A stretch of DNA of 64,000 nucleotides from the NCBI GenBank assembly GCA_029378245.1, contig JARKIF010000011.1, positions 1,178,001 to 1,242,000 of the forward strand, written 5' to 3'. Positions within the stretch are counted from its first letter, which is position 1. Each line of letters begins with the position of its first letter. The DNA comes from Roridomyces roridus (Eukaryota > Basidiomycota > Agaricomycetes > Agaricales > Mycenaceae). A program made the position numbers and the translations under genes. The notes beneath the pieces were generated by a model. It was not told where the DNA came from and did not search any database. It worked only from the letters and a program-made list of their open reading frames with translations. Shown here in pieces: positions 1 through 10,225 of the stretch.

Positions 1-2318
1 TCACTGGTGCGGAGTACAACGTGTGCTTCCTCCGGCGCCGACTTCACGTATCGATGAGTGGCCGTGAGGCCAGTCTGGATCGTCGGAAACACCACGTCCA
101 CGTACGGGAAGCCTTCCGCGAGGTGGACCTTCAGCGCGCCCTTGGTGTTGTTCCACCGATACAGCATGACCCGCGCATTCTCCGGAATGACCCAATCGCC
201 CACTTGTAATAGCAGGCACTCGTGGATCTTGACGCTCCCGGCTTGAAAAAGCATCCCAGGTACCGCCGTCCCATTATGTTCATCGTACACTGCAAACTCG
301 GTGCCCTCTACGACGCCCTCCACGCTACCCATGTCGACGACGAGAGAATAGGCCGGGGTATCATCATGGACTGCCGGGGCTCCACTGGACACCCGACGCA
401 GAGGGAGAACGCCGGCTCCCCGAGGTGGAAGGGCGCAAGTGAAAACGAGGCGCCCGCCGTTGTCGCCGATGCAGCTGGGGCTCTGTTTGTCGAGCGTCGT
501 TTGGTTGAGCGACGTATGAAGATCCTTGTATGTGGTAGGTCGGGTAGGGAGTAATAGACGAAGCTGGTCGATGAGCGCGCGTGTGAAGCGTCCGTGAACG
601 ATCGAGTCTCCGGGCAAGGTGCATTCCCGGGCGAACTCATCCTGTTGGCACGCGGCGAGGATGACGCAGATTTGTGGAGCAGAGTGTTGGGTGTGTAGGA
701 GGAGGTGGCGGTCTAGGCTGGGTGGAATGGGGAGCGATGGGAAGATGGCGCTGTGCGCGGTGCCAGCTGCTTCGTCAACCAACCCGCGTGCCATGCCGCT
801 GCTGTGGCAGGAGTCGAGGATGACGGTCTGAAATAGGCAGATCAGATATAAGACTCCGTGAGAGGGGCACAGAAACGTACAATATTGTCACCCTTCCTAT
901 CGGCTAGAGTGCACAGGAGGGCGAGGAGCACGTAGTCTGGAATCCCATGAACGTATTGCCCGTCAACGTCCGTATCGTGCTCGTCGTGCGGACAGATGGT
1001 CTCGATCTTGCCATCGGCGGACACGGGAGAGGTGGTGGTAGCCTCCACCCGACTGCCGTGCCCAGCGAAGAAGAAGATCATTGGCGTATCGCCGTTGTCG
1101 GGAATATTCACTGCGTTTTGGGAAAACTGGCACTGCTACGGAAAGGGCATGGAATAATTGAAATATCCATTCTGCCCAAGCCATGGTCAGATCAATGATC
1201 CATGGGTGGACCGGCCGAAAACTTGGTGAGCGAGTCCCTTGCCTGGCCACCGATGGCCATTTGATTCAGCTACCCCGTGGACAGATTGCCTAACCAGCCA
1301 TGGCCAGTGTGGGTAGGTAATGTGCCAGAATGCAAATCTGCACCATATCCGTAGGGTGCATCCCCGCATGCCGACCAGATTGAATTTGCCGCTCCCGGAA
1401 AATCATGCCATAGAAGAACTTGATTCAAATGCATTGCCTTCAAACTAAGTACGTCTCTACAGAATACAAGCCACCAATTCTGTCGACGCGACGAAGTCAA
1501 TTCTACAGTGCTTACCGACCCGGGCGCCCTCCTTCGTGTCCAACTCGTAGTACTTGCGCCTCAAGCTCAAGTTCGCATTCAATGGTGCCCGCATTCCGAG
1601 CATGGCGATGTTGGCCGCACAGCGACAGGAGGAAAAATGGCGGACATTCCCCAGGATTGAAGCGTACCTTGGAGGATTCGTCGAGACTCGGCGCGATTGG
1701 TGACAGTTGGGCGGAAAATGGTGAAGGACTTGAACTCCGAAGGATTGCGGCCCCAGATTTATAAGGAGAATCAGCCGAGGTGGCCTAAGGAGCCATGGCA
1801 CGGACAGAAGGTAAGTCTATGCATGGATAGGTTGCAAAATATTTGAACTGTCTGCGGGATTGACCAAATGAGCCATGTTGTCTGGCCACATATTGCCGGA
1901 TCGGAGGATTCTTAATCTGGCCATGCTGTCGCCAGAATCCGGGGCCAGGTGAGCCAGAAAATCGGATGGGTAGGCTATATCAGAAAGCCCACCTGTCCAG
2001 CCGGGTATCCAGATTGCGCAAAACGCAGTGATTGACATTATTGATCAGGTGGGCATCGAAAGCACCGAGTATGGCCTTGCGCGTGGCCTCCTTGTCGAGC
2101 AGTACTTTGGCGTGCAATTCCAGTCCGCGCTGGTCGCAGTAGGAGCCGAGAAATTCCTTGAATAGCTTTGCATCGTTGACGCAGCCGCGTAGCGTGGGCA
2201 GGTAAGGCTGGGCGATGTACTATGGGGGGATTAGGAATCGTAGCAAAGGCCAAGGAGAACCCACCTCGTTGATACCAATGATGAGTGCGAACACTTTCTT
2301 GGGCTGTGGGTCTGCCAT
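1..2318 (-). pseudogene. Caspase-like (peptidase C14) protein, interrupted by a transposon; 3' end outside window
   Basis: The gene encodes a caspase-fold cysteine protease followed by a long C-terminal region; such metacaspase-like proteins are linked in fungi to stress and programmed cell death. Exons read 2265-2318, 2031-2219, 881-1108 and 1-827, with introns 2220-2264 and 828-880. The start ATG is at 2318 (MADPQPKKVFALIIGINE). The catalytic histidine lies in FFFAGHGS (exon ending at 881) and the catalytic cysteine in TVILDSCHSSG (from 827). The frame then stays open to the window edge. The protein matches the intact paralogue at 23412-25572 along its length, but lacks about 17 residues after the first exon. 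A 922-bp DNA element (1109-2030) splits the coding exon between LINNVN and IPDNGDTP. No splice pair that restores the frame was found, so this copy is probably dead, although the disruption looks recent because the rest is open. Confidence 0.85.
1109..2030. mobile_element. Non-autonomous CACTA-like (EnSpm/CMC) DNA transposon, 922 bp
   Basis: The element begins CACTGCGTTTTG at 1109 and ends with the exact inverse, CAAAACGCAGTG, at 2030. It is flanked by a 3-bp direct repeat ATT (1106-1108 and 2031-2033). Removing the element and one ATT joins the caspase codons cleanly, which proves the insertion. Three-base target duplications and CACTA/CACTG ends are typical of the CACTA superfamily. The interior has repeated TGGCCA-like subterminal motifs and no transposase. 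A stretch around 1500-1800 read on the minus strand is open for 114 codons and could be captured host sequence, but I do not recognise it. Confidence 0.85.
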
Positions 2319-3080
2319 TGGAATGTGGGTTGGAGGGACGACGATGCGCCTTTCGAGTCTTGAGTATTAAATTATGTCTAGGCGCTCAACCTAGACGCCC
2401 ACGGAGGCTGTCGGCGTAGAAACACGGATTACTTCGGATCTCGTGAGAGGCGCGAAGATGAACGTGGTTCCGCAGGCGCCCAAGAATCCAGATACGCCAC
2501 TTCGTCTTCCACTTGTTTGATGAGACGCCAAGTTGAGGATGAGAAAGCCGGGTATTCGGTGATTTTGTGTGTGTTGCTACGATGCCTTGGAATGGAAATT
2601 TCAAGGCATCACTGGATTTCCTTTTTGGGATGTCAAAACTCTCTCACGATACCCTATGTCTGACATTTCTGATGCGCGTGGTACCCCTTGTCCGCAGGAG
2701 TGATATCGTCCTCGTCTCTTTTGTGGACGGTGTCACGGGGAAAGCTCACATCGCTTATGTAATCTGGGTGTGCGCACCTTGTCCACGACGACCGAGGGCG
2801 TTGCGGCGGGAGCAGGAGTTCACTATCTCATGCTCATCAATCTGCCACGGCAATATTTACTCTGTTAAATGTTGATGACAACGTTCAGCCCTAGGCCCGG
2901 GATCTTATGAGAAAGTTTGTACATATTTTCCTGTCAAGAAGCTTGTACATATTTGTCCCTGCACGCTGGCATCTTCTTTGCTTCTTACCACCACCTCTCC
3001 AAGTTCTCTGCTTGCAGTGAGCTGCTCTCTTTGCTTTTTTGTCCTATTTGATGGGATAACAATCTGCAAATCAGTTCATC
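2319..3080. other. Intergenic region between caspase-like and receptor genes
   Basis: No gene is supported here. The stretch serves as the upstream region of both divergent genes. A pyrimidine-rich tract at about 2985-3050, just before the receptor start at 3081, may be its core promoter. Short open frames lack any recognisable motif. Confidence 0.5.
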
Positions 3081-6000
3081 ATGTCTAATACCCACCGAGT
3101 CGGAAGAGTCTGGGATGTGATTGTCAATGGTGTGTGAAGTCTCAGAGTGAGATCCTGAATAAATGATCAGCTGTGGTTCTAGGGGGCCCCGGAGGTAAAG
3201 GTGGAAGAGGGGATGAGATTGGGGGAACTGGCGGCCCTGGAGGGAATGCTATCGTCAATGTGTAAGCTTTTTTGACAACACCGGTGCCAAGTTAATTCAT
3301 CATTGTATGACAGTATCAAAGGGTTCATCACATTCTTTTCCCGGCATAGTTCTTGTGGCTCATCTTTGGTGTAGATCAGATGAAGATTTGTTCAAGTGGC
3401 TGGGAAAACCTCCAGATACACAGGACAGACAGCATGAGTTGCAACAGTGTTGCCATAAGGATACTGGGACTTGGCTGCTCCAACATGATCAGCTCATTAA
3501 TTGGAGAAATACACCTGGCAGCTTGTGGATCCAGGGAATTTGTATGTTAGCTTGGTTTCAATGCTCACCATTTCTAATCTATTCTAGCTGGCACGGGGAA
3601 AAGTGTACTGAGGTACTTCATTATGGTACAGCACTATCTCTACTAACATGAGCAGCTCAACCATCATCAACAACCTTGTCAAGACTGGCAAAGAAGTTGC
3701 ATACTTCTTTTTTGACTTCAGGAATGACAGACAAAGCCTGGACATCATGTTGCGCTCCATTGTCTGGCAGCTCTCTGTGATGTCACCCACTCCACATGGG
3801 ACTCTTTCAAAATTTCATGAAACCCTGGGAAAAGGAAAAATACAGCCACAGGTTGGAGATCTCCAAGAACTTCTGGATGGTTTACTTGGAGAACTAGGAC
3901 AGGCATACATTGTTCTGGATGGACTGGATGAATGCCACAAGAATGATTGGACAGGTCTTGTTGGATTTGTGAACAGACTATGTGGTTCTTCCAAGAAATG
4001 CCCACATTTGCTGTTCACAAGTCAACATCGCCAGGAATTTCAGACAGGCTTCAGGAGCATTCCTTTGATACAGTTGCTTGCATCAATCTTGCATGAGGAC
4101 ATCAGATCTTTTGTCTACAGCAAGATTTTGGCAATATCTGATGATGGTGATCATGCCAATGCAGTCACAGAACGAATTGTGGAGCAAAGCAATGGAATGT
4201 AGGTTAAATTCAACTTTGTGGCCTACACTAATGCAATGACTAGGTTCCGCATGGCATGGCTGCTTGCTTCATTATAGAGCTAGGTCATTGTCACTGGGAG
4301 GAGGAATGGGATGAGATCCTTGCTGTCGTCCCAGGTGATCTGTTCAGCATCTACAGCCGTTTCCTGAACCATGCAAAGGCAGAACCTAAACTGCCATCAG
4401 CTTTCATTCAAGCAATACTACGATGGCTTCTGTTTTCAGGAAGAGAGCTATCACCAGAGGAGCTTGCAGATGCTATTGCTTTTCGCTTGGACCTGCCAAA
4501 TTTTGACTTTTCCAACCTGAATGCATCAATCTATTACCCTAGCAGGCGCAAGGGAAATTCTCAGATTTTCAAGGTGCTGGATGGGCTCATTGTCATTAAT
4601 ACCCATGAATCAGGGGCTGGATCAATCAGTTTGGCACACTCATCGGTGCGAGACTACTTCCTTTCTGCAGAGTTTTATCAAAAGCATGCATCCACTTTTG
4701 ATCTCAGTGAGAATGTCTCACAGAAGTTCATCACACAAACCTGTGTCCGTTATCTCCTTGTGTTCTCAGAAAAGGAGCATGTTATGATTCAAGATGTCTG
4801 GATGAAGTACCCACTTGCAGGATATGCTGCTAGAAACTGGTTCAATCACTTCCAACACTGTGATGACACAGACCAGGAGCAGCTACTCCCAACAACAATG
4901 CATTTGCTTGAGGATGAAAGTAGCCAATACAACATGTTGTATCGGTTACAGAGTTACTACAGATTCAAATGTAATGACCACACTATGCCAGCAATTTGTA
5001 TGTGTGCAGAGATAGGGTTTGAAAGAGGGGTGTTGTTCTTGCTTGTGTCTAGGAAGGTGTCACTTGATGTGATCGACAAGGATGCCTTGACAGTGCTGCA
5101 TCTTGCCTTAAGGAAAGGATATCCTGGTATTGCAAAGCTGCTCATAGAACATGGGGCACCGGTCGATGCTGCTGCCCAGGATGGCTGGACTCCCCTTCAC
5201 CATGCCTGCACAAGAGGCCACCTTGATGTTGCAAAGCTGCTCATTAAACGTGGGGCACCGGTCGATGCTGCTGCCCAGGATGGCCGGACTCCCCTTCACC
5301 ATGCCTGCTCAGATGGCCACCTTGATGTTGCAAAGCTGCTCATTAAACGCGGGGCACCGGTCGATGCTGCTGCCCAGGATGGCTGGACTCCCCTGCATTA
5401 TGCCTCCTGGCATGGCCACCTTGAGGTTGCAAAGGTGCTCATAGCATGCGGGGCACCAGTCAATGCTGCAGCCTGGGATGGCTGGACTCCCCTTCACCAT
5501 GCCCTCTCATATGGCCACCTTGATGTTGCAACGCTGCTCATAGAACATGGGGCACCGGTCGATGCTGCTGCCCAGGATGGCTGGACTCCCCTTCACCATG
5601 CCTGCACAAGAGGCCACCTTTGATGTTGCAAAGCTGCTCATTGAACGTGGGGCACCGGTCGATGATGCTGCCCAAGATGGCTGGACTCCCCTTCACAATG
5701 TCTCCCGGAATGGTCATCTTGATGTTGCAAAGCTGCTCACTGAACATGGGGCACCGGTTGATGCTGCTGATGGGGATGGCTGGACTCCCCTTCACCATGC
5801 CTCCACAAGAGGCCACCTTGATGTTGCAAAGCTGCTCATTGAACGTGGGGCACCGGTCGATGCTGCTGCCCAGGATGACTGGACTCCCCTGCATTATGCC
5901 TCCTGGCATGGCCACCTTGAGGTTGCAAAGGTGCTCATAGCATGCGGGGCACCAGTCAATGCTGCTGCCTGGGATGGCTGGACTCCCCTTCACCATGCCC

Positions 6001-7115
6001 TCCTATATGGCCACTTTGAGGTGGCAAAGGTGCTCATAGAATGTGGGGCACCAGTCAATGCTGCTGATGAGGATGGCTGGACTCCCCTTCACCATGCCTC
6101 CTCAAGAGGCCAGCTTGATGGTGCAAAGCTGCTCATAGAACATGGGGCACCAGTCAATGCTGCTACCAAGAATGGCCAGACTCCCCTTCACTATGCCTCC
6201 CGGAATGGCCATCTTGATGTTGCAAAGCTGCTCACTGAACATGGGGCACCGGTCGATGCTGCTGATGGGGATGGCTGGACTCCCCTTCACTATGCCTCCT
6301 CAAAAGGTCGCCTTGATGTTGCAAAGCTGCTCATAGAACATGGGGCACCAGTCAATGCTGCTACCAAGAATGGCCAGACTCCCCTTCACTATGCCTCCCG
6401 GAATGGCCATCTTGATGTTGCAAAGCTGCTCACTGAACATGGGGCACCGGTCGATGCTGCTGATGGGGATGGCTGGACTCCCCTTCACTATGCCTCCTCA
6501 AAAGGTCGCCTTGATGTTGCAAAGCTGCTCATAGAACATGGGGCACCAGTCAATGCTGCTACCAAGGATGGCCAGACTCCCCTTCACTATGCCTCCCGGA
6601 ATGGTCATCTTGATGTTGCAAAGCTGCTCATTGAACGCGGGGCACCAGTTGATGCTGCTGATGAGAATGGCCAGACTCCCCTTCACCAGGCCTCCTCAAA
6701 AGGCCACCTTCAGGTTGCAAAGCTGCTCATAGAACATGGGGCACCAGTCAATGATGCTGCCAAAGATGGCTGGACTCCCCTTCACAATGTCTCCTCAGAA
6801 GGCCACCTTGATGTTGCAAAGCTGCTCATAGAACATGGGGCACCAGTCGATGCTGCTGATGAGAATGGCTGGACTGCACTGCATTTGTCCTCTGGCAAAC
6901 ACTACCTTGGCATGACCAAGATGCTTTTACACCATAATGCATCTGTTGACCTCATTGATGATCCTGCCTGGGCTGTCTTCCTCACTGCATTACAACATGG
7001 ATACCTAGATGTTGGTTTACTCACACCAAGCATTTACATTCTAGATGCATCTGATTCATTTGATACTGCTGGTCCAGACTCATTTGTTGCTGCATCGGAT
7101 TCAGAATCCTCTTAG
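3081..7115 (+). CDS. NLR-type receptor: glycine-rich leader, NACHT NTPase, ankyrin repeats; two apparent frameshifts
   Basis: This is a fungal NOD-like receptor, a family thought to sense non-self or stress and trigger responses through its N-terminus. Exons: 3081-3129, 3183-3261, 3375-3541, 3588-3612, 3656-4198 and 4244-7115. Exon 2 encodes a glycine-rich leader (GGPGGKGGRGDEIGGTGGPG). The NACHT domain shows Walker A GISGTGKSVLS, split by an intron at 3542-3587, and Walker B YIVLDGLDEC. About 19 ankyrin repeats of 33 residues follow. Two frame breaks are visible. One is a 5-bp tandem duplication ATGGC (4251-4255 and 4256-4260) in the expected NGM-FR-AACF region. The other is an extra T in CACCTTTGATG at 5619-5621, where other repeats read CACCTTGATG. 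Either the gene is a young pseudogene or these are sequencing errors. Coding DNA is more AT-rich than the secreted-protein genes nearby. The TAG stop is at 7113. Confidence 0.88.
5078..6960 (+). repeat. Tandem 99-bp ankyrin-encoding repeats (about 19 units)
   Basis: Each 99-bp unit encodes one ankyrin repeat with the core DGWTPLHxASxxGHLDVAKL. Units are very alike in DNA. Two-unit blocks of 198 bp starting at about 6142 and 6340 look identical, which indicates recent unequal exchange or gene conversion. Variation clusters at the positions just after TPLH, the exposed part of ankyrin repeats. The last one or two units (6865-6960) are degenerate, as is usual for capping repeats. Confidence 0.92.
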
Positions 7116-7241
7116 CCCACAAAAGGTGTGTTTTCTCCATGGCTGCCATCCTTCTCCATAAGCTGATGCTGCTCTTGCCACACTGATGCCAGACATTGAC
7201 TAGGGGTGGGAATTCCAAAGAGGGGGGTGGGTCATTGACCT

Positions 7242-7341
7242 TGCCAGTGATATGACTGTGTATTAGGAATAGGACTGAGCTCTGTGTCACTATTTGTGTA
7301 TTAATGAGACAAGTAACAAGTCCTCTGTACACTGTCCTATT
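7242..7341 (+). repeat. Truncated LTR fragment shared with the LTR at 39098
   Basis: About 95 bp beginning TGCCAGTGATAT and containing AGGACTGAGCTC, GTGTCACTATT and TATTAATGAGACAAG closely match the start of the proposed LTR at 39098. The fragment is cut at its right side by a fold-back element end at 7344. Confidence 0.6.
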
Positions 7342-7343
7342 TA

Positions 7344-7469
7344 CAGCTCTTCGCAGAACATAGGGCGCAAGCCAAATTTTTCATTTTTGGCCGCATTTTG
7401 ATCCCTTTCAGTATTCCGCTCACTGTGGGTTCAATTCTCAACGTATTGTCTTTGGACCTTCACCAATTG
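7344..7469 (+). mobile_element. Single terminal arm of the TA-target fold-back element family
   Basis: The sequence from CAGCTCTTCGCAGAACATAG onward matches the arms of the element at 7861-8911, with a few differences. TA precedes it (7342-7343). No matching right end was found before the acyltransferase-like coding sequence, so this is a solo arm. Confidence 0.6.
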
Positions 7470-9008
7470 ATTTCCCTCTGCAGCATCGCCGGTCCGGACG
7501 CCTCGCCCGACATCCTCTGCTACCACCCCGCCAGCTACGGCGCACTCCCCACCCTCCACACCGATTTCTCCTGGTCTACCGCTGCATGGATTGCTGTCCA
7601 GCTGAGGGAGCAAAATCACAAGCTCCACGACACGGAGATGGGCATCCTCCCGTGGTTTGTCAATAATTATCCTGGGGTTCTGAAAGGGCTGTTTGGCACG
7701 AAGCGCACTGAGGGCTTTAGGATATCAAATCCCGGGTGATTTGTCATACCGAATGTCGAGGGCAAGTGGGATGTGGGGAATGTGTTTTTTGGGCAGTGTG
7801 ATTCGATTGTGGGGCCGGCGATGACGATGAATGTCTTGGGCGATCCGAAGGGAGGGATTACAGCTCTTTGCGGAACATAGGGCGCGAGCCGGATTTTTAT
7901 CAAAATGTTGAGATTTTGATCATTTCGGGTTTTCCGCTTGTTCTGGGCTCAATTCTGAACGGATTGCCCTCGGACCTTTACCAATCGACTCCTACAGTTG
8001 TTTCGCGTGTCGTAGGATACACAATCACATGTATTAGTGCATCCGAGGACCCGGGAGTGCCTGGTACATATTTCACACTATTCCAGCTTGCACAATGAGA
8101 GAGGTGCACCTGGGGCTGCAGCCCTTTGCCAGCATACTTTAACACACATTTTATTTGGTGTAGACAACGTTTCCCTCAAATATAATACCCCTGGGATCAC
8201 CGGTGGATCAGAACAGCCAACCAATGTTGTTGCTGCATAAACCCGTGTGTTTTATGCGTCCGTGGGCGAAACTTGGGTCTGGTGTCATGTAGGGACATCC
8301 TCTGAGTATATCCCGAAGCTTTTTAAGCACGGGGACTACGCAGATTGTGTGCAAAGTGCTGCCCGATGGGCCAGCCGCACAGCTTACTAAGCATCACGCA
8401 ACGGCGATGCTGAGCATTCTATGCACGCTCTGACTCGGAATGGTGCTCGGAGGACTTCGGGATACATCCATTGGATATTCCCCCATGGCGCCCGACCCAA
8501 ATTTTGCAGGAGGAAGCATACTAAACACCGATATGAATGAGAATTTACCAGGTGAACCATTGTGATACACCAGGGGTGCTGCAGGTTCCATATTCGAAAT
8601 AGAGGTGCCCTACGCCAAATTAAATATATATCGGAGTGTGCTGGCAAAATATCCCGGCCCCAGTCATACCCTGCCCGTTGTGCAAGCTGGAATACTACAA
8701 ATAAATATTGCACACTCTAGGGTTCCCGGAGAGGCCAATAAATCGAATTGTGTACCCTAAGACACGCAGAACAGCAGTAGGAATCGTTTGGTTCATGTCC
8801 GAGGCCAATCTGCCAAGATTCGAGCTCACAATAGGCGGAATACTGAAAGTGATCAAAATCTGAACATTTTGATAAAAATCCGGCTCGCGCCCTATGTTCC
8901 GCAAAGAGCTGTAATATCGTGTTGTCGTGGGGGAGGGCAATGTGGATCAGCGGTTTGTGGAGGATTTTATTGAGATGTTGCGGGAAGGGTTTTCGGGCGT
9001 TTTGGGGT
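7470..9008 (+). pseudogene. Acyltransferase-like pseudogene (possibly alcohol acetyltransferase/condensation superfamily), split by a fold-back element
   Basis: Two coding pieces survive. The first (about 7470-7860) encodes GPDASPDILCYHP through SIVGPAMTMNVLGDPKGG. The second (about 8912-9008) encodes VVGEGNVDQRFVEDF and then a TAG stop. The order, with a buried strand followed by a G-x-VD-x-x-F-x-x-x-F segment near the C-terminus, resembles the C-terminal half of alcohol acetyltransferases and related condensation-fold enzymes; this is a judgement by eye. The gene is broken three ways: TGA at 7738-7740, the 1051-bp insertion at 7861-8911, and an apparent one-base loss in the G run near 8930. 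The N-terminal half is missing. Confidence 0.5.
7861..8911. mobile_element. Fold-back/MITE-like element with very long inverted arms and TA target site
   Basis: The ends CAGCTCTTTGCGG and CCGCAAAGAGCTG are flanked by TA (7859-7860 and 8912-8913). The inverted arms stay similar for at least 240 bp, possibly 350 bp, toward the centre. For example, CGAGCCGGATTTTTATCAAA reads inward from both ends. There is no transposase. TA duplication and CAG ends suggest mobilisation by a Tc1/mariner-type enzyme. Confidence 0.8.
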
Positions 9009-9021
9009 AGACATTATTTAC

Positions 9022-9221
9022 AGCTCTTTGCAGAACCGGATTCACTAATAAATACAATTGGGTAGCCTACAACATGTGCATTGCCCATGGGAATCATTTG
9101 GTCAAAGTCTGAAGGCAATTCATTGAGAATTGAGTCCAAAACGAGCGGAAAACCTTGAATGATCAAAATCTGAACATTTTCATCAAAATCCGGCTCGCGC
9201 CCTATGTTCCGCAAAGAGCTG
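9022..9221. mobile_element. Internally deleted 200-bp copy of the same fold-back family
   Basis: The ends CAGCTCTTTGCAGAAC and its near inverse are flanked by TA (9020-9021 and 9222-9223). The left arm jumps after 17 bases to sequence that lies deeper in the arm of the 1051-bp element, so this is a deletion derivative. Confidence 0.75.
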
Positions 9222-9343
9222 TAACCAAAATGTGTTATAATATAAGACCCAGAGGATAGACAATCAAGTAAGACCACAACATTGAATAGTTAGCTCTTGT
9301 TGGAGAATGAACGTTGAACTTTGAGCACTTATGCCCTCCAAGC

Positions 9344-10150
9344 TCACGGGCAGTACCTATCATCCAAATTGAACTTAAGCAGCCCAGTGATGCGAGGAGG
9401 TCACTTACACGACAGTATAATCGCCACTTGGCCCGACACGCGTGGCCTGATCGACGGGGCCGGTTCCACCGCAGGTGCCGGAGGTGTCGCCGGGGCGGTA
9501 GGCCTGGTTGCAGGGGCAACCCGCGCTCGTGCAGGTCACCGAGTTGCCATCGGGAGCGATGATCTTCTGTGGCTGTTGACAATATTCAGCGCATGAAGTA
9601 AGAATTTAGGGAGGGAGCGAGACATACAACCGAGTAGCCTTGAATGTTGCTGATATCGTAGTCGCTGTGTGAATGAGAACCTAGATTTCAGCGCTAATTT
9701 CGGAGACTCCAGTGGACGTACGTGTTTCCGCCGATGTTGGATGAGTCGAAGTTCCACTCGGTCATCGAGCAGGCGGCTTCGCCGAATGCAACTGCAGATG
9801 AAAATATGAGTTGAGTGGATGAAATCAAAAGGAAAGGGACGTACTGCCGCCAAAGCAGTCGTTCTGGCATCCAGAGTTCGGGGGGCGGTCGCAGATGCGT
9901 CCTGGTGCAAAAATAAGGCAATGAGAGATCAACATGGACTCGATAACATACCGTTCCACCGCGTAGGAACGACGAGGTTGTAACTACCGCCAGCAGGGAT
10001 ATCAGGGATCGCAGGCCCGGAGTAATCAACACCATCGTGCGGGAAGTTGCTGAGAGTCAGCCCAACGCCCCACGGGCAGTTGTTGCGGAGGGTGATGGTG
10101 TGGGCGCCGGCGACGGCGAGCAGGGAAGCGACGAGGACGGCGGCAAACAT
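9344..10150 (-). CDS. Secreted small thaumatin-like protein
   Basis: Six exons were traced: 9952-10150, 9845-9901, 9722-9791, 9628-9664, 9409-9572 and 9344-9356, with GT-AG introns of 50-57 bp. The ATG at 10150 gives a signal peptide (MFAAVLVASLLAVAGAHT); an in-frame ATG at 10177 exists, but the signal peptide begins at 10150. The mature part carries thaumatin-family signatures: ITLRNNCPWGVGL, PTRWNGRICDR, CQNDCFGG, TEWNFDSSNIGGNT, CTSAGCPCNQAY and a C-terminal DYTVVYCP. The last exon of 13 bp is needed to supply the final cysteine. Fungal thaumatin-like proteins are secreted, and some bind or cut beta-glucan, but substrate and activity cannot be read here. A TATA box lies at 10218-10225. Confidence 0.87.
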
Positions 10151-10217
10151 TGTTGAAGGGAAACTGTTGGAACTCAAGAGCAGGACTCTGGATGTTGCTA
10201 CGTTCGAGTTTAGTACC

Positions 10218-10225
10218 TTTTTATA
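10218..10225 (-). promoter_or_regulatory. TATA box of the thaumatin-like gene
   Basis: On the minus strand TATAAAAA lies about 70 bp upstream of the chosen ATG at 10150. Both glycopeptide genes in this window have a TATA box at a similar distance. Confidence 0.6.

Noticed and set aside
2031..2219. Reading the interrupting element in the caspase-like gene as a large intron
   Set aside because: The nearest donors and acceptors do not restore the frame, while exact terminal repeats and a target duplication explain it as an insertion.
5108..6686. Several open frames antisense or out of frame across the ankyrin region, repeating KGSPAI and RCPMFSEQLCNIK-like or MGHRSMLLPRM motifs
   Set aside because: They are the same 99-bp repeat read in wrong frames; their periodicity simply mirrors the ankyrin units.
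5078..6960. Regular 99-bp repeats that could be mistaken for a CRISPR array
   Set aside because: There are no distinct spacers, the repeats translate into ankyrin units, and the genome is fungal.
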